From Dolomedes plantarius (taxonomy: Eukaryota > Arthropoda > Arachnida > Araneae > Dolomedidae): a stretch of DNA of 64,000 bases. Numbering within the stretch: the stretch's first letter is position 1; every line of letters starts with the position of its first letter. Position numbers and translations under genes: made by a program. The DNA lies in NCBI GenBank assembly GCA_907164885.2, contig OU015503.1, forward strand, positions 125,661,523 to 125,725,522, written 5' to 3'. Below the pieces are notes generated by a model. That model was not told the DNA's origin and did not search any database. It was given only the letters and a program-made list of their open reading frames with translations. Below, piece by piece: positions 44,380 through 55,649 of this stretch.

Positions 44380-45597
44380 TCCCATAGTAGGACACATTGA
44401 AGAGCCAAAAAAACTGGTACTGGCATGTGTATGCAAATAACGGAGATATGCAACCAATCAGTGTAACGCGATGCGGTTGGCAGCGCCTATATAAGACAAT
44501 AGGTGTCTGCCGAAGCTACTAGAACAGCTTCTGCTGCTACAATCCAAGGTTATCACGATTTATGAGACTATGAACGTGACGTTATAGTCGGCGAACGAGA
44601 GATGGGACATAGAATCTCCGAGGGAGCGATGCAATTTGGATTTTCGCACACGACCATTTCACGAGTGTACCGGCAAAACATCATATCTCCGACAGCGGTG
44701 CGGCCGGAAAAAAGACCTTGAAAGAACGGGAAAGTCAACGACTGACGAGAATCCTTAAACGAGTAGACGTGCAACACTTCCTGAAATTGCTGTGGATTTC
44801 AATCCTGGGACAACAAGAAGTGTCAACTTGAGAACTGTTCAACGGCCCGTCATTGATATGGACTTTCGGAGGTTCAGGCTCATTCGTGTACCGCAGTTGA
44901 CTGCACGGCACAAATCTTTACGCCTCGCCTGGGCCCGCCAACACTTCCATTGGACTGTTGATGACTGGAAACACGTTGCCTGGTCTGACGAGTCTCATTT
45001 CCAACTGTATCGGGCGGATGAACGTATACGGATATGGACACAACCGCATGGATCCATGGACCGTACATGCCAACCGGAGACTGTTCATGGTGGTAGAGCC
45101 CCTGTGATGGTATGGGGCGTGTGCAGTTGGCGTGATATGGGACCCCTGATACGTCTAGAGACGACTCGACTCTGACAGGTGACGGGTACATAATTCCCGA
45201 TCCTCTACACCCATTCATTTCCATTGTGCATTCCGACGGACTTGGACAATTCCAGCAGGACAACACTGCAACCCCATGTCTAGAGCTGCTACCGAGTGGA
45301 TCTAGGGTCAATCTTCTGACTTTAGACACTTCCATTGTCCCCTAAATCCCCAGACATTAACATTATTGAGCATATCTGGGATGCCTTGCAACGGGCTGTT
45401 CATTAGAACGGGCCCTCGGACTCCTACGGATTTGTGGACTGCCCTGCAGGATTCATGGTGTGAATTGCCTCCAGGATACCTTCAGACGTTAGTCGAGTCC
45501 ATGCCCCGTCGTGTTCCGGCACTTCTGCGTGCTCGTTGGGGCCCTACACGATATTAGGCAGGCGTACCAGTTTTTTGGGCTCTTGAGTGTGTGTGTG

Positions 45598-45601
<4 letters not shown>
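44380..45601 (+). mobile_element. Tc1-like transposon, third family
   Basis: Inverted ends share TTGAAGAGCCAAAAAAACTG and, complementary, CCAGTTTTTTGGGCTCTTGA. The outermost bases grade into TA and TG microsatellites on both sides, so the exact limits are uncertain by about 15 bp. It contains a decayed transposase on the plus strand. Confidence 0.85.
44570..45557 (+). pseudogene. Tc1-like transposase, third family, decayed
   Basis: Remains of a DD34E transposase. REMGHRISEGAMQFGFSHTT (helix-turn-helix) near 44600, then damaged sequence, then an open block at 44792-45175. That block carries TVQRPVIDMDFRRFRLIRVP, RLAWARQHFHWTVDDWKHVA, the first catalytic Asp in WSDESHFQLY, and VHGGRAPVMVWGVCSWRDMG. 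Frameshifts follow near 45165, 45265 and 45400. The second Asp is in QFQQDNTAT, the Glu region in NIIEHIWDALQ. The C-terminus SWCELPPGYLQTLVESMPRR ends at TAG 45555-45557. Too many lesions to be active. Confidence 0.88.
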
Positions 45602-45649
<48 letters not shown>

Positions 45650-45793
45650 TTTGTTATACGTGCATAATAAAATATTTAAATTACACTCATGTCCATAAAT
45701 TAAGGATAATTCAGAATCACACGGAAATCGAACTCTAAAATAAAAATTTCACCTGTAGAATTACACTGATCTGCAAGTTTTCAACTTTTTTTC

Positions 45794-48022
45794 TGTTGTT
45801 TTAAAATAAATGTGTGTATCTGAATGGATTTTTTGCGCAGATTCGGAAAATGACCTTCAAAATACCGTATCACGTCAGGTTTTGTCATAAATGATGGAAA
45901 TGTGAAAATTAAAAAAATAACGTTATTTTTTAATGACATTGCTATATGGCAACGTTTGTAACGTGTGAAAATGTTCTATGGAGGGGCGGAATGATTGCTT
46001 AAGGAACAGCTAAGCATCAATACATATTCAAAAGCAAACATACCTAACACTGACCACTGGGCTCCCCTTCAAACTTCCTTTTTTTTTGCATTGTCTTCGG
46101 TGTGCGTCCGTACAGTCTCTATTCAACCTCCAACAATAGTCGGCCACCATATGGGCAGTCCACTTTCCTTGGTATCTCTTTTACACCACTTTTATATCCT
46201 GATAAAAGCGCTCGCCATGTTTTTCCGAAAAATCCCCAAGATTGTTAGGAATGTAATTGAGATGAGCATGAAGAAAGTGAACTCTGACGCTCATATTGCA
46301 AGCAAGCAGTTTATAAGATTCCAGCAGCTCCTAAACTAAAGTAATGTAATTTGAAGCCTTCGTGTTCCCCAAAAAGTTGTGTACCACATTTCTGAATGCA
46401 GTCCATGCTCGCAATTCGCACTCACACATGGTTTCCTCGACTTTGTTGTCTGCCGTTAATTTTCGTATTTGAGGGCCTACAAAAATGCCAGCTTTAATTT
46501 TTTCACTCGTGATTCATGCAAACTTACCACCCAGATACTGAAAGCATTTACTGTACCTGCTTAAACCTGTCACAAATTGCTTCATTAAGCCAAGTTTGAT
46601 GTGTAAAGGTGGCAATAGTATTTTCGAGGGATCAACCAGTGGAATTGAAACAATGTTTTTTCGACAGGTGTGAATGTACTTCTGACTAGCCATTGTTGCC
46701 GAACACAATATTCCGTCCTTGCTCTGGAGTCCCATTCACACCAAAAGCAAGGAAATTTTGTGTAGCCTCCTTGTTGGCCGTGCAATATTCCAGTCACCTT
46801 GAAATCACCGCACAAAGACCATTTATGAAATTTGTACTGCACACTTTCCAGCAGAAATTTAAGATTCTCGTAAGTCACAGAATGTGCTACTGGAAGGGAT
46901 GGATGGTTGTTAGTATTGTGTAATAAAACATCATTTAAACTGGATTTGCTGGCATCTATAAACAACCTCCACTGTCCTGAATTGTATGTAATTGATGTTG
47001 AAGTATTTCATGACTGCCAGAATGTCTCGACAATGTACCAAACCGCCTTCAAACGGAACCATTTCTGCTTCTCGGTGTCTGTACCAGGAGAATCTCGTAT
47101 TAGGGCACAGTAAATTCCTTTCATGAAGTTGTGATCCTAAAAGCTCTGCTGCGTCTTAATTGAGATAAATTGAGGTAAATTGAGATTGCGAACTAAATCA
47201 TTCAGTTCATGCTATGTAAATGGTACTGGGGTTTCATCTTCCATGCTCTCTGGTTTTTACATCTCTCTTGTAACATTGTCTGAATCGGTGTCTATTGGGG
47301 GCTTGATATTGGACGGGGATGGCACAGGGATGGATTCACTATGGGGCACTGGTCTTATGGCAGATGGAATACTGGGATACACAATGTTATGCTTACTGGT
47401 TTTGGTATGGCCCACGATATTCACTGTACAGAAGTAGCAGTCGTCACTGATTTTTTGGCTCATGCCACACCATGGGTACACCGAACGGCACTGAATCCCC
47501 TTTTTCCGCAACCCCTCCACACATACACGACACACTTTATGAGAAGCCCAAACTTGCCAGTTTAATGACGAAGTATTGAAAATAAGCATTTTTCACGAAA
47601 GGCGTAATATTTTGCCTCTGTTTTTTCCTGTCGTATAACAGCCACATATGTAGCAAAAGATGTCTGGATGATTTACACGACCACATAAAGCCATTGCACA
47701 CGCCAACAACCGAACGGGAGCAGTCCCTTCTTTGCACTGACTAGTGTACCACGATCTGCCTCAGAAAAAACAATTGCATTCCCATTATCAGCTAGATATT
47801 GATGTTTATCTATTCCTTAAGCAATCATTTCGCCCCTCCAGAGAACATTTTCACGCGTTACAAACGTTGTCCTATAACGATGTCATTAAAAAATACCGTT
47901 TATTTTAGTTTCACATTTACGTCATTTGTGGAAAAACGTGACGTGATACGGAATTTTGAAGGTCATTCTCGGAATCTGCTCAAAAAATCCATTTAGATAC
48001 ACCCATTCATTTCAAAACAACA
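45794..48022 (-). mobile_element. transposon with ~218-bp inverted repeats, class uncertain
   Basis: The arms 45794-46011 and 47805-48022 are imperfect inverted copies over about 218 bp. They share ATGGATTTTTTG, GAATGACCTTCAAAAT, CCGTATCACGTCA, TTTTTTAATGACAT, CAACGTTTGTAACG and ATGATTGCTTAAGGAA. Inside, the minus strand carries remains of a protein family that I know from many arthropod and cnidarian genomes as transposon-derived (46514-47740). I could not assign it to a named superfamily or define the target duplication. Confidence 0.8.
46514..47740 (-). pseudogene. transposon-derived protein of unassigned family, decayed
   Basis: Fragments in order on the minus strand. A Cys-containing N-terminal zinc-binding-like part comes first (WASHKVCRVCVEGLRK, SDDCYFCTVNIVGHTK, IVYPSIPSAIRPVPHSESIP). 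Then comes a catalytic-looking core: LFIDASKSSLNDVLLHNTNN then HPSLPVAHSVTYENLKFLLE, KWSLCGDFKVTGILHGQQGG, YTKFPCFWCEWDSRARTEYC and LLPPLHIKLGLMKQFVTGLS. The D in F-I-D-x-S, the D in C-G-D-x-K and the C-W-C-E-W-D-S block are strikingly conserved in relatives I recall, and could be metal-binding. Several frameshifts separate the pieces and the C-terminal part is missing. No function beyond a likely transposase is claimed. Confidence 0.65.
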
Positions 48023-48212
48023 AAACCTTGTATATTAGTGTTATCACACACATCTTGAAGAATAATATGCAAATTACAGGAAGCCACCAGATGACGCCGA
48101 TAGTACGTCACAATCACGAGAGTGTAAGAGAGGGGTATATAAGGAATGGTGGCAAAGAAGTAAAATGATTCACAACGTTCTGTAAGCCGCTCAGTGCCAT
48201 AACCTAATAGTT

Positions 48213-49185
48213 ATGACACAGATGACGCATGTGGATGATTTTTTACGTGGTAGAATTATCGGCCGCCTTGGAATGTGGGCGTACTCAGATGGAAGTATCC
48301 GAGGAACTTGGAATTGCCCAAAGTGTCATCTCCAGGCTTTGATAACGATTCCAAGATGATGGAAATTACAGTAGACGTTACAGTATAGGTCGCCCCCGAG
48401 TTACAATGCCGAATGAAGACCGGTATTTGGCAGTAACTGCCAAAAGAAGCAAACGGCCTGTATCGTCAGCTATCTGCAGCCACGGGTACCACAGTTTCAA
48501 GGCAAACGGTGTACAGACGTTTGGGAAATATTGGTCTATATGCTCGCAGGCCTGTCAGATGTGTTCCGCTCACGGCAACTCACTGTCGGCAGCGATTAGC
48601 CTGGAGTAGAGAACATGCAATGTGGACATCGTCACAGTGGGCTGATTCACGTCGGAATTTCATATGGAAAACGCCAGGTACCCGTTACCACCAAAGCAAC
48701 ATCATTGAACGACACCGTTACGGTGGTGCAGGATTGCTCGTTTGGGTTGGTATTATACTGGGTTCAGAACAGATCTGCATGTTCAAATCAGAACCATGAA
48801 CGGCCACGTTTATCGGGACATCATTCTGCAACAACGTGTACGTTTGTTTAGGGGTGCCGGGGGCGCAGAATTTGTGCTTATGGATGACAACGCCCGTCCT
48901 CACCGAGCAAACATCGTAAACGAATGCCTTCAATCTGAGGATATCACCCGTATGGAATGGCCAGCATTCTCACCTGACTTGAATCCGATAGAGCACGTGT
49001 GGGACATGCTTGACGGACGAGTTGCAGCCCGTCAACTACCTCCTACATGTGTACCGGAACTTGGGAGAGCATTGCTTGCTGAGTGGAGTAATCTTCCCCA
49101 AGATCAGCTCGATAATTTGATACTCAGCATGCCTAGACGTTGTACGGACTGTATTTCATCGCATGAGAGACATACAATGTGTTAA
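48213..49185 (+). pseudogene. Tc1-like transposase, fourth family, first catalytic site deleted
   Basis: ATG 48213 gives MTQMTHVDDFLRGRIIGRL; an extra G near 48268 then shifts the frame. The linker (GRPRVTMPNEDRYLAVTAK) precedes YRRLGNIGLYARRPVRCVPL and TWSREHAMW-like SREHAMWTSSQW. Next the segment that should carry S-D-E-S-R-F is missing (WADSRRNFIWKTPGTRYHQ), an apparent small deletion that removes the first catalytic Asp. After a frameshift near 48740 the rest is open: FVLMDDNARPHRANIV (second Asp), SPDLNPIEHVWDMLDG (Glu), and a C-terminus ending at TAA 49183-49185. Spacing in the surviving part is the DD34E type. Inactive. Confidence 0.9.
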
Positions 49186-49386
49186 CCATCACACCAACCA
49201 TGTAATATTAATTTTTTGTAAAGGAGATATTTTTTGCAATTGCTCCAGGGAGCAAAAATCGTAGTTTTTATTAATGGTATCATACATACACCATCTTTTT
49301 TGTTCTTTATCTTTTGTTTAATAAATGGGTGGTACGATTTACCACTTAAACTTTGCTGGTTCATTAACATATTTTAATTAATGGAC

Positions 49387-49717
49387 TGTAAATTGGTTCG
49401 AAATGTTTTTATTTTCAGCAAATAACGAGAGTTTTAAATGTGCACACAACGCATCGACGAGACATGGCGACGAACTACAAGCTTCGAGCAAGCTTCGAGG
49501 TGAATGAACTTCCGCATCCAAGGTTGCCGTACAAAGCAAAACTAGCGCCAACGCGCCACAGAAGGGAAGCGCCAACGCGCCACGAAACAATAATAGCGCC
49601 AAGCGCTAGAGATGCGGTAACATACCGCCCCGCGTTGCTTGTCTATGACATGCAACACAAATTACAAGACAAGTTACAATAATTTTTCGAAATTCAGCAC
49701 AATGCAACAAATTGACA
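49387..49717 (-). repeat. probable BEL/Pao LTR
   Basis: Minus-strand sequence TGTCAATTTGTTGCATTG ... CAATTTACA (TG...CA), preceded by a purine tract (AAAAAAAAAGGAA, 49718-49731) as expected of a polypurine tract before a 3' LTR. It contains a GGGGCGGTATGTTACCGC block and AAATAAAAAC near its end. It lies downstream of the Pao integrase remnant in the same orientation. No partner LTR is in the window. Confidence 0.55.
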
Positions 49718-49904
49718 TTCCTTTTTTTTTGGTAAATATTAAAATATATACAATTGCACAGAAAATAAAGTGAAAATAAATATATACAGAAAAATATATA
49801 TATAAAATTGTACAGAAAATAAAGTTAAAGTAAATATAAAGAAAAATATATACAATTAAATACGTACAGATCTATTTTGTTTATAACAACTTCAAAGAGA
49901 TCAA

Positions 49905-50400
49905 TTTTCAATGGGTAGGAGGCAAATTTTAGAAATTGGTCTTTTAAAGCAACCATTTTTAGTTTTTACAATTGCTACGCGAATTTTGCCATCCTTGCCT
50001 GGAATGACTCGAATTATCCCGCTAAGACACCATTTAAAGGGTGGAAGGTTGTCTTCCTTCAGTAGAACCATTGCATTATCGTTAATGTTATTTTTAGCAA
50101 ATTGCCATTTTTCCTTTCTTGCAAATGGTTTAAATAATCAATGGACCAACGTTTCCAAATTTGCTAAACCATTTTGGTTAATCGTTGCCAACGGGATAAT
50201 TTAGTGTCCGATTCATTTATTAAAGGAGGCTCTGGGATCGAATTTATGGGCCGACCTATTAAAAAATGTCCAGGAGTTAAGTCCGAAGCATGAGATGATA
50301 AAGGAGAAATTGGCCTTGAATTTAAGATGCCTTCAACTTGGGTGACAACCGTCAAAAATTCCTCATAAAATAATTTGGCATCAGCAACAGTTTACAAAAC
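49905..50400 (-). pseudogene. BEL/Pao retrotransposon, integrase C-terminal and DUF5641 part
   Basis: Minus-strand relic beginning near 50400: TQVEGILNSRPISPLSSHAS, DLTPGHFLIGRPINSIPEPP, KLSRWQRLTKMV. After a stop or shift near 50165 come KRWSIDYLNHLQE, NGVLAG-like and KDQF-like pieces down to about 49905. The T-P-G-H-F-L-I-G-R-P motif followed by R-W-Q-x-x-x-x-M is diagnostic of the DUF5641 tail of BEL/Pao polyproteins. Everything upstream (protease, reverse transcriptase) is missing. Confidence 0.88.
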
Positions 50401-51310
50401 AAAATTAACCCGAAAAAAAGAAATAGTGTGTGAAGAGGTTTTGTCATATAAATAATAAATATCCACTTTTCCACGTGTTTGCGTCCTACTTAACTTTTAA
50501 TACTGCCTGCACAGGTGTTCTGACATGTACGTCCTGTTTAGGTTCATGCTTCGCCTCCAACAGTGTGTCCAAAGGCGTTTTGTATTATCCTTAAGCACCA
50601 TTGTTATTTCCCGAATAAACAATGGCTACAAATGAACCGGTTCTTCTTTCCTCCTACTTTATACAAACCACCCACCTCGCTATAAAAATTATCGGGCCAC
50701 CTGCTTGTTCAGTCCTGAGAAAATCTCTTCTAAAAAAAGGGTTTATATCACAATAATTATTGAATAACTAAGTACAGTTCTATTAAAATATCTATAATAA
50801 TTAATTCTTTAACCCTTCAGCCCATTTTTGGAACATAAGCGTTCAACCTTCATTAATAAACTTTCTTTTTTCAAATTGAAAATAATAATTCTGCGTTTTA
50901 TGATTTCAGGATATAAAATGTCGATATATTTATAATTAAAGGCAGATACATTTCAAAAGTGTGCATCTAAGACCAACTCGCGAATCGATTCCCAAAAAGC
51001 TAAAAAACAACGAGATTGTCGCGATATGCGTCATAGCTGCACAATTGATATACGACAGCAACTCATAATTTTGTCGTGTTGCAATCCAGTATAATCGCAC
51101 GACTACCAATGAACGGTCAGACCTGCATGAGAAACTGCTCGGAACATTCAAACCTTACTTGTAAAAACAAACCATTCAAAATGACGAAAATGTTGCACTC
51201 TGTGCGCCCGCTGAAGGGTCAAATTAGTTAACAAGTGCAGCACAAATGTGCAATACAAATTTTGAAAATAGAAAGACTGAGGCAAGAATGCTTAACGCAA
51301 AACTACTCAC
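50401..51310. other. EGFR intron, nothing recognised
   Basis: AT-rich intron between the Pao fragment and the furin-like exon. No convincing gene, repeat pair or terminal repeat was seen. Confidence 0.4.
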
Positions 51311-51498
51311 GAAACAATCCCTCGCTGTTGGTCCCCAGCAACCACCTGCACAAAATGAGTGGCAGCAGTGCAGCAGATCGGGTCCAAAGCAGCGTCTTCT
51401 GTTACAATGGGCACAGCAATTTATTTTGGAAAATCTCTGGCAACTGTTAGCACCAAGTGACCAGCATCCGCCGCTGCAACTTCCATGACAAGGCCAAC
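51311..51498 (-). CDS. Egfr: EGF receptor exon: start of furin-like cysteine-rich domain
   Basis: This exon encodes the first part of the furin-like cysteine-rich domain (CR1) of the EGF receptor. The acceptor AG is at 51500-51499 and the donor GTGAGT starts at 51310. The 62 full codons contain 13 cysteines, with blocks such as CHGSCSGGCW, SCQRFSKINC, LLHCCHSFCAGGCWGP and ARDCF. These match the EGFR order G-S-C-W, N-C-Q-K-L-T-K, C-C-H-x-x-C-A-x-G-C-x-G-P and DC. An insulin-receptor alternative fits less well because the C-C-H-N-Q-C-A-type block and the run into the next exon are EGFR-like. The first two bases complete a TGT codon with the last base of exon 54682-54816. The exon ends in phase 0. 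The downstream intron is 23.2 kb and full of transposons. Confidence 0.93.
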
Positions 51499-51750
51499 CT
51501 GAAAAGCAGCGGTCACAAAATTCCAACTCACAAGATTTATAAGGAAACATCATATCAACGTGTATACTATTTCAATTAAATGACATATGGAATGACGCAG
51601 TTCATCTATATATCAGGCGGTGAAACGAAAAGTGGTGTAAGTAACATTTTCAACTTTTTTTATTTCAGGGTAAAAATGTAATCTCCGTGTTAAATTTATA
51701 GTGGAATTGCAAATAATTATTATTTCAAATATTATAATAATTATTATGAA

Positions 51751-52230
51751 CTAGCGGCCCGTCCCGACTTTGTCCGGGTTGAACAAAATATTATACCAAT
51801 AAATTTCCAGTTGATAGCCAATAAATTGTAAATCTTTTTTTACCTTAATAATAACCTAAATAATACCTTAAATTAGTTTTATGTTAGTTAATAATTAAAA
51901 TAAATTTTTTAAAAGGAAAAGGCGTGCCGGTGAACGGCTAGGTTCGAACCGCTAGCGTCAGAACAGAAGCCCACCTTGATAGCACCACGATAAGGATCGT
52001 TGAAATCTTCGAAACAAAAAGCGGTAGAAGACAGTAGCGGAAACAATGGAGATTGTTAGGATTAAGCCCCTAACTTTATTTCTACTGATCAGATATACAT
52101 AATATATAGCCTATGTCCATCTGGAATAATGTACCTTTCAAACAGTGAAAGAATTTTTCAAATAGGTACAGTGGTTCTGGAGATTACCCTCCACGTACAA
52201 AATCGCTCTCTCTTTATATATAAGTATAGA
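51751..52230 (-). mobile_element. Helitron copy C with internal tRNA-like box
   Basis: Minus-strand copy of the 15060-16229 family: TC start at 52230-52229 (TCTATACTTATATATAAAGA), CTAG end at 51754-51751, hairpin CCCGGACAAAGTCGGGACGG before the end. 480 bp, non-coding. In its middle (about 51925-52000) it contains a segment not present in copies A and B, with a GGTTCGAACC motif resembling an RNA polymerase III B box. Confidence 0.88.
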
Positions 52231-52337
52231 TTATAATTTGTTCAATTTATAGTAGAATTTTTGTAGTATTTGCAGTAAAACGCTTTTGACTTACACCACT
52301 TGACTTACTGACTTACACCACTTTGCCTTTCACCGCC

Positions 52338-53113
52338 TCATATATAAAACAGTTCCGTAACTGACTCGCTGACATACAACGCACAGACCAAACCACTGGA
52401 CCTAAAGGGCTGAAATGTTGCATGGGGATTCTTCTTATAGTGTAGGGGTGCACTAAGAAAGATTTTTGAAAAATTCTTCTGAGATTTTTTTAAAATTAAA
52501 TTTTTAAGCTGTTTTTGTAACTTTTTTTTTAGCTTGCATTTAAAATAATAATTTGGGGGTTATAAAATTTATATCACGAGAGAGATCGTAAAAATTCCTT
52601 TAAAATGAGATCTTTTTCGAATCTTTACCTTCATTTTCTAATATTTGGTGAATTTTTAAAGATTCATTTTTAGAATTTAATTTATTAAATGCCGATCACG
52701 TGATTGCTTTTTCTGGTACTTTAAATAAATTTATCGTCCCGTGCATAACAACTAAATAGACAAAAAAAAAAAATTTTCTTGCTAATGCGGCAGACGATTG
52801 GACATTATCCAAAAAAATATTAAAATACAGTAAAAGATATTATGTTCCTCAAACTGTACTATATTCTTTAATATTTCCTACTACATTTAATTTGAATATT
52901 TTCTTCTACATTATTTTGTCTATAAAAATATCTCTTACGATTTTTTTATAAATATATTTTTTTTTTATATCAATTGTATACATTGATCGTCGTATTTATT
53001 ATAAATACATATATATATATATCCGTATATATATATATTGGCATTAATTGCATACATTGACCGTTGTATTTAATTTGAATGTACTCCGTAGCGAAGTACG
53101 GGTTTTCAACTAG
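52338..53113 (+). mobile_element. Helitron of a second family
   Basis: Starts TCATATATAAAACAG and soon carries CTGACATACAACGCACAGAC and CCACTGGACCTAAAGGGCTG, a 5' region widely shared by arthropod Helitrons as I recall. It ends GTACGGGTTTTCAACTAG before T, with the hairpin CCGTAGCGAAGTACGG (53089-53104) a few bases before CTAG. 776 bp, no helicase remnant recognised. Confidence 0.85.
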
Positions 53114-53129
53114 TTACAAGATAAAAAGA

Positions 53130-53530
53130 ACTTTTAATATACCATGTTTTTAAATTTTCTGTTGAATCATTCATATATACTTGACAATTCTATGTATTAA
53201 TAAATACTTTTTTAAAATTTTGTTGATGAATTATCCCATCAACTTGAAAGAAAATGAAGTTATTTGGAAGTTAACTTGCGTTTAAATTTTCGTTCCCGCC
53301 CCGGCCGATAGATGGCTGCACTAGTCTACAAAATAAAATTAACCGAAACTGAATTCAAATCCGGTTAAGGATAGCTAGAAATATCAAAAGAATGCATTGT
53401 CATCGTGTTCTGAGCTACTCTAAAAGTTTCAAATGTCTAGCTAGTCGGGAAGTTAGTTAAAACTCGATTGCAAGATTTGTACTGGACAAACACACAAACA
53501 CACAAACAAACAAGAAATCGACTTAATTAA
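53130..53530 (-). repeat. dispersed repeat, copy 2
   Basis: Reverse complement of the repeat at 1860-2195, more complete by about 90 bp in the middle (53340-53435). It includes CCGGCCGATAGATGGCTGCA and CTAGCTAGTCGGGAAGTTAG and ends with CAAACA repeats. No termini or coding sequence recognised. Confidence 0.7.
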
Positions 53531-53837
53531 AACATGGAAAAAATATATGTATTTAATCAGTATTGTACAGTTTTGAAATAAAGTGCTCCGAACGAAGGCA
53601 GCAATCTTGAAATTTCAATAATAAGTTCTCTTATATGCAGTCATACTAGTAATACTAGTACATATACTATAAAATAGATATTTGCTTTATTTCATGCGAA
53701 GTGCGTGAAGTCATATAATATATGACTTAATAATATTATATAATATTTATTTTTTGATTATTTCTCTATTTATTTTTGGGAGAGAGTTGGGAGGGGGGGG
53801 GGGCATTTGGGCAAACACTAAACAATAAATAAGTGTA

Positions 53838-53868
53838 TGTATATATATATATATAATTGTAATTGTAA

Positions 53869-53908
<40 letters not shown>

Positions 53909-53932
53909 ATTATTATCGTTAATTTAATCCTG

Positions 53933-54007
<75 letters not shown>

Positions 54008-54022
54008 ATTTATATATATCTA

Positions 54023-54109
<87 letters not shown>
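53838..54109. repeat. (TA)n and (TATC)n microsatellite
   Basis: Long TA tracts with an internal (ATCT)n block at about 54018-54058. Open frames across it are artefacts. Confidence 0.97.
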
Positions 54110-54112
<3 letters not shown>

Positions 54113-54600
54113 GGACTTAAGCGGGAACGAAATAATTATTCTAAATTTAAAGGGGGCTTAGTAATTAATTTATTGTCGTGGCGTAATTCGCCACTATTCT
54201 CATATCTTGGTTCGAAATACATCGAGAGAAATCGGGGGAATTCCCTTTGGATTGATTGACATCTGTGGCCACGCCTATGGTTCAACGCCGGTGTATGCGT
54301 CACAGAGATCATGTGGGCATGCGCGGTGGCTTTGGATGGAGAAAAACAATAGCGTTTTCTTCAGACGGCGGGATTTAATTCATTGCTAGTGGACGCGTGT
54401 CAGCTGGGTCCATAATTTGAAAATGGCGAGAGCTCAAATATGCGCTACTTGGATCAGTGGTTGCTGGAAGGTGAAATAAATTGCTTTGATTGACTTGGAA
54501 CTATGTTTGTTTATTGGATTTAGGCTACTTACCACTCGCCACCAGTATTAACATGATGACTTCGAATTAATCTTAACCACACGCCTGTCAGATATATATA
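54110..54600. other. unassigned sequence, possibly LTR-like
   Basis: A higher-GC stretch starting TGTCGGACTTAAGCGGG directly after a TA tract and ending near CACGCCTGTCA before another TA tract (54592-54607), with AAATAAATTG at 54474. The TG...CA ends and size are LTR-like, but no target duplication or second copy was found. Confidence 0.3.
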
Positions 54601-54681
54601 TATATATTACAGATATTGTAAATAGTTATAGACAAAGAAAATAAATAAGCAGAAGTAAAGAAAAGGAAGAAAAATACTTAC

Positions 54682-54816
54682 AACTTTTCGGTGAAGTAGA
54701 ATTTATGAAAGTCACGTTTTGCTTATCGATATCTTTTACAATTTTTTCCCATTTGATAGTATTCACATAACATAAGTTTCTGTTGTTCAAAAATTTCACA
54801 TTACCAGCTGATATTT
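54682..54816 (-). CDS. Egfr: EGF receptor exon: end of receptor L domain 1
   Basis: This internal exon encodes the C-terminal edge of the first ligand-binding L domain of an EGF receptor tyrosine kinase, a cell-surface receptor. Read on the minus strand it follows an acceptor AG at 54818-54817 and ends before a GTAAGT donor at 54681. It gives 44 full codons, starting ISAGNVKFLNNRNLCYV and including NTIKWEKIV, which matches the EGFR pattern of a short N-N-x-x-L-C strand followed by I-x-W-x-x-I-V. Two N-glycosylation sequons (NVT, NST) follow, as expected for an ectodomain. The exon starts two bases into a codon and ends one base into a Cys codon, which the next exon (51498-51311) completes. 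The upstream L1 exon was not found in the window. Strand, splice sites and phase all agree. Confidence 0.87.
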
Positions 54817-55649
54817 CTGGAAGAAAATGACACTAAATCAACAGTCAACTTTTTTTTTTAAAAAATCTTGGAAATACATGTACATACTGTACAAACGTGT
54901 ATTTACATGTATTACAAATATCACAGTTAAAAATCAAAAGAAATTAGTTAAAATGTAGAAGTGAACATCAACACAATTAGAACAGAAACATAGACACTGA
55001 ATTTATTCATGTAAATATTAGAGATACACAATTTTTTAAATGATTTTTTAAATCTTTTTTTAAAATTTGGTACAGTCATTTAATTTATTCGCTTGGAACA
55101 ATTTTAAACTCTATTCTTCAGGCTTGTGTGTACTAACCCTATCGGGTTTCATCACCTCATTGTTAACTGATGGAGAAAATTTGTCCAAGGATTCCCGACT
55201 TGGATTGAAAATTTTTTTTTAATTGTATTCAGTAATAAAGAAATAAATTTTACACCTGGGGTCGTTTCTTGTTTCTTTTTTGCAAAGAATGTTTTAAAAT
55301 TTAAATTATTCCTGAGAAAAATCTGGTCTAGTGTGTTTTAAACGTTTATTAATTCCCTTGGAGGACGAAATTTGTAAAATGAATCCTGTTGCGGGGTGCA
55401 GGCTATCTGAAAATACCATTTTTATTGAATTATCAGTATTTATGTAGCAGTAAATAGTTTCTCCAAGGGTTACAATTGAGGTGAGCGATGCAAGCGGGTT
55501 AGTACACAGCAGCCTTAAAGGTGTTTCTATAACACTATGACGTATTGGGTAGAAAGGGACTATGTGATTGTTCCTCTGATTTATTTTCGTATTATGTACG
55601 AAATGTACATTCATCGTCTTAAATATAAGTTCAAGTTTTAGCTCTCATT

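Larger units (their letters stand above)
45684..49388 (+). mobile_element. Tc1-like transposon, fourth family, split by a long-TIR element
   Basis: Left end CACTCATGTCCATAAATTAA (45684-45703, after TA) and right end TTTTAATTAATGGACTG (before TA at 49389). The two outer parts (45684-45793 and 48023-49388) form one element; 45794-48022 is a second transposon inserted between its terminal repeat and its gene. The transposase is at 48213-49185. The right end directly abuts a BEL/Pao-type LTR. Confidence 0.75.

Noticed and set aside
49905..50204. Plus-strand 97-codon frame with hydrophobic runs
   Set aside because: Antisense of the BEL/Pao DUF5641 coding remnant, which has clear family motifs.
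51311..51498. Insulin receptor as an alternative identity for the cysteine-rich exons
   Set aside because: Cysteine spacing and the following exons (CPP...GKY-x-Y/F-G...C-V-x-x-C-P...H-L-L) match EGFR, and the L2 motif VFSTLREVTG is EGFR-specific.
55306..55614. 102-codon open frame on the minus strand
   Set aside because: No recognisable family, no splice signals in a usable phase, and it lies in intron sequence next to a transposon; treated as chance.
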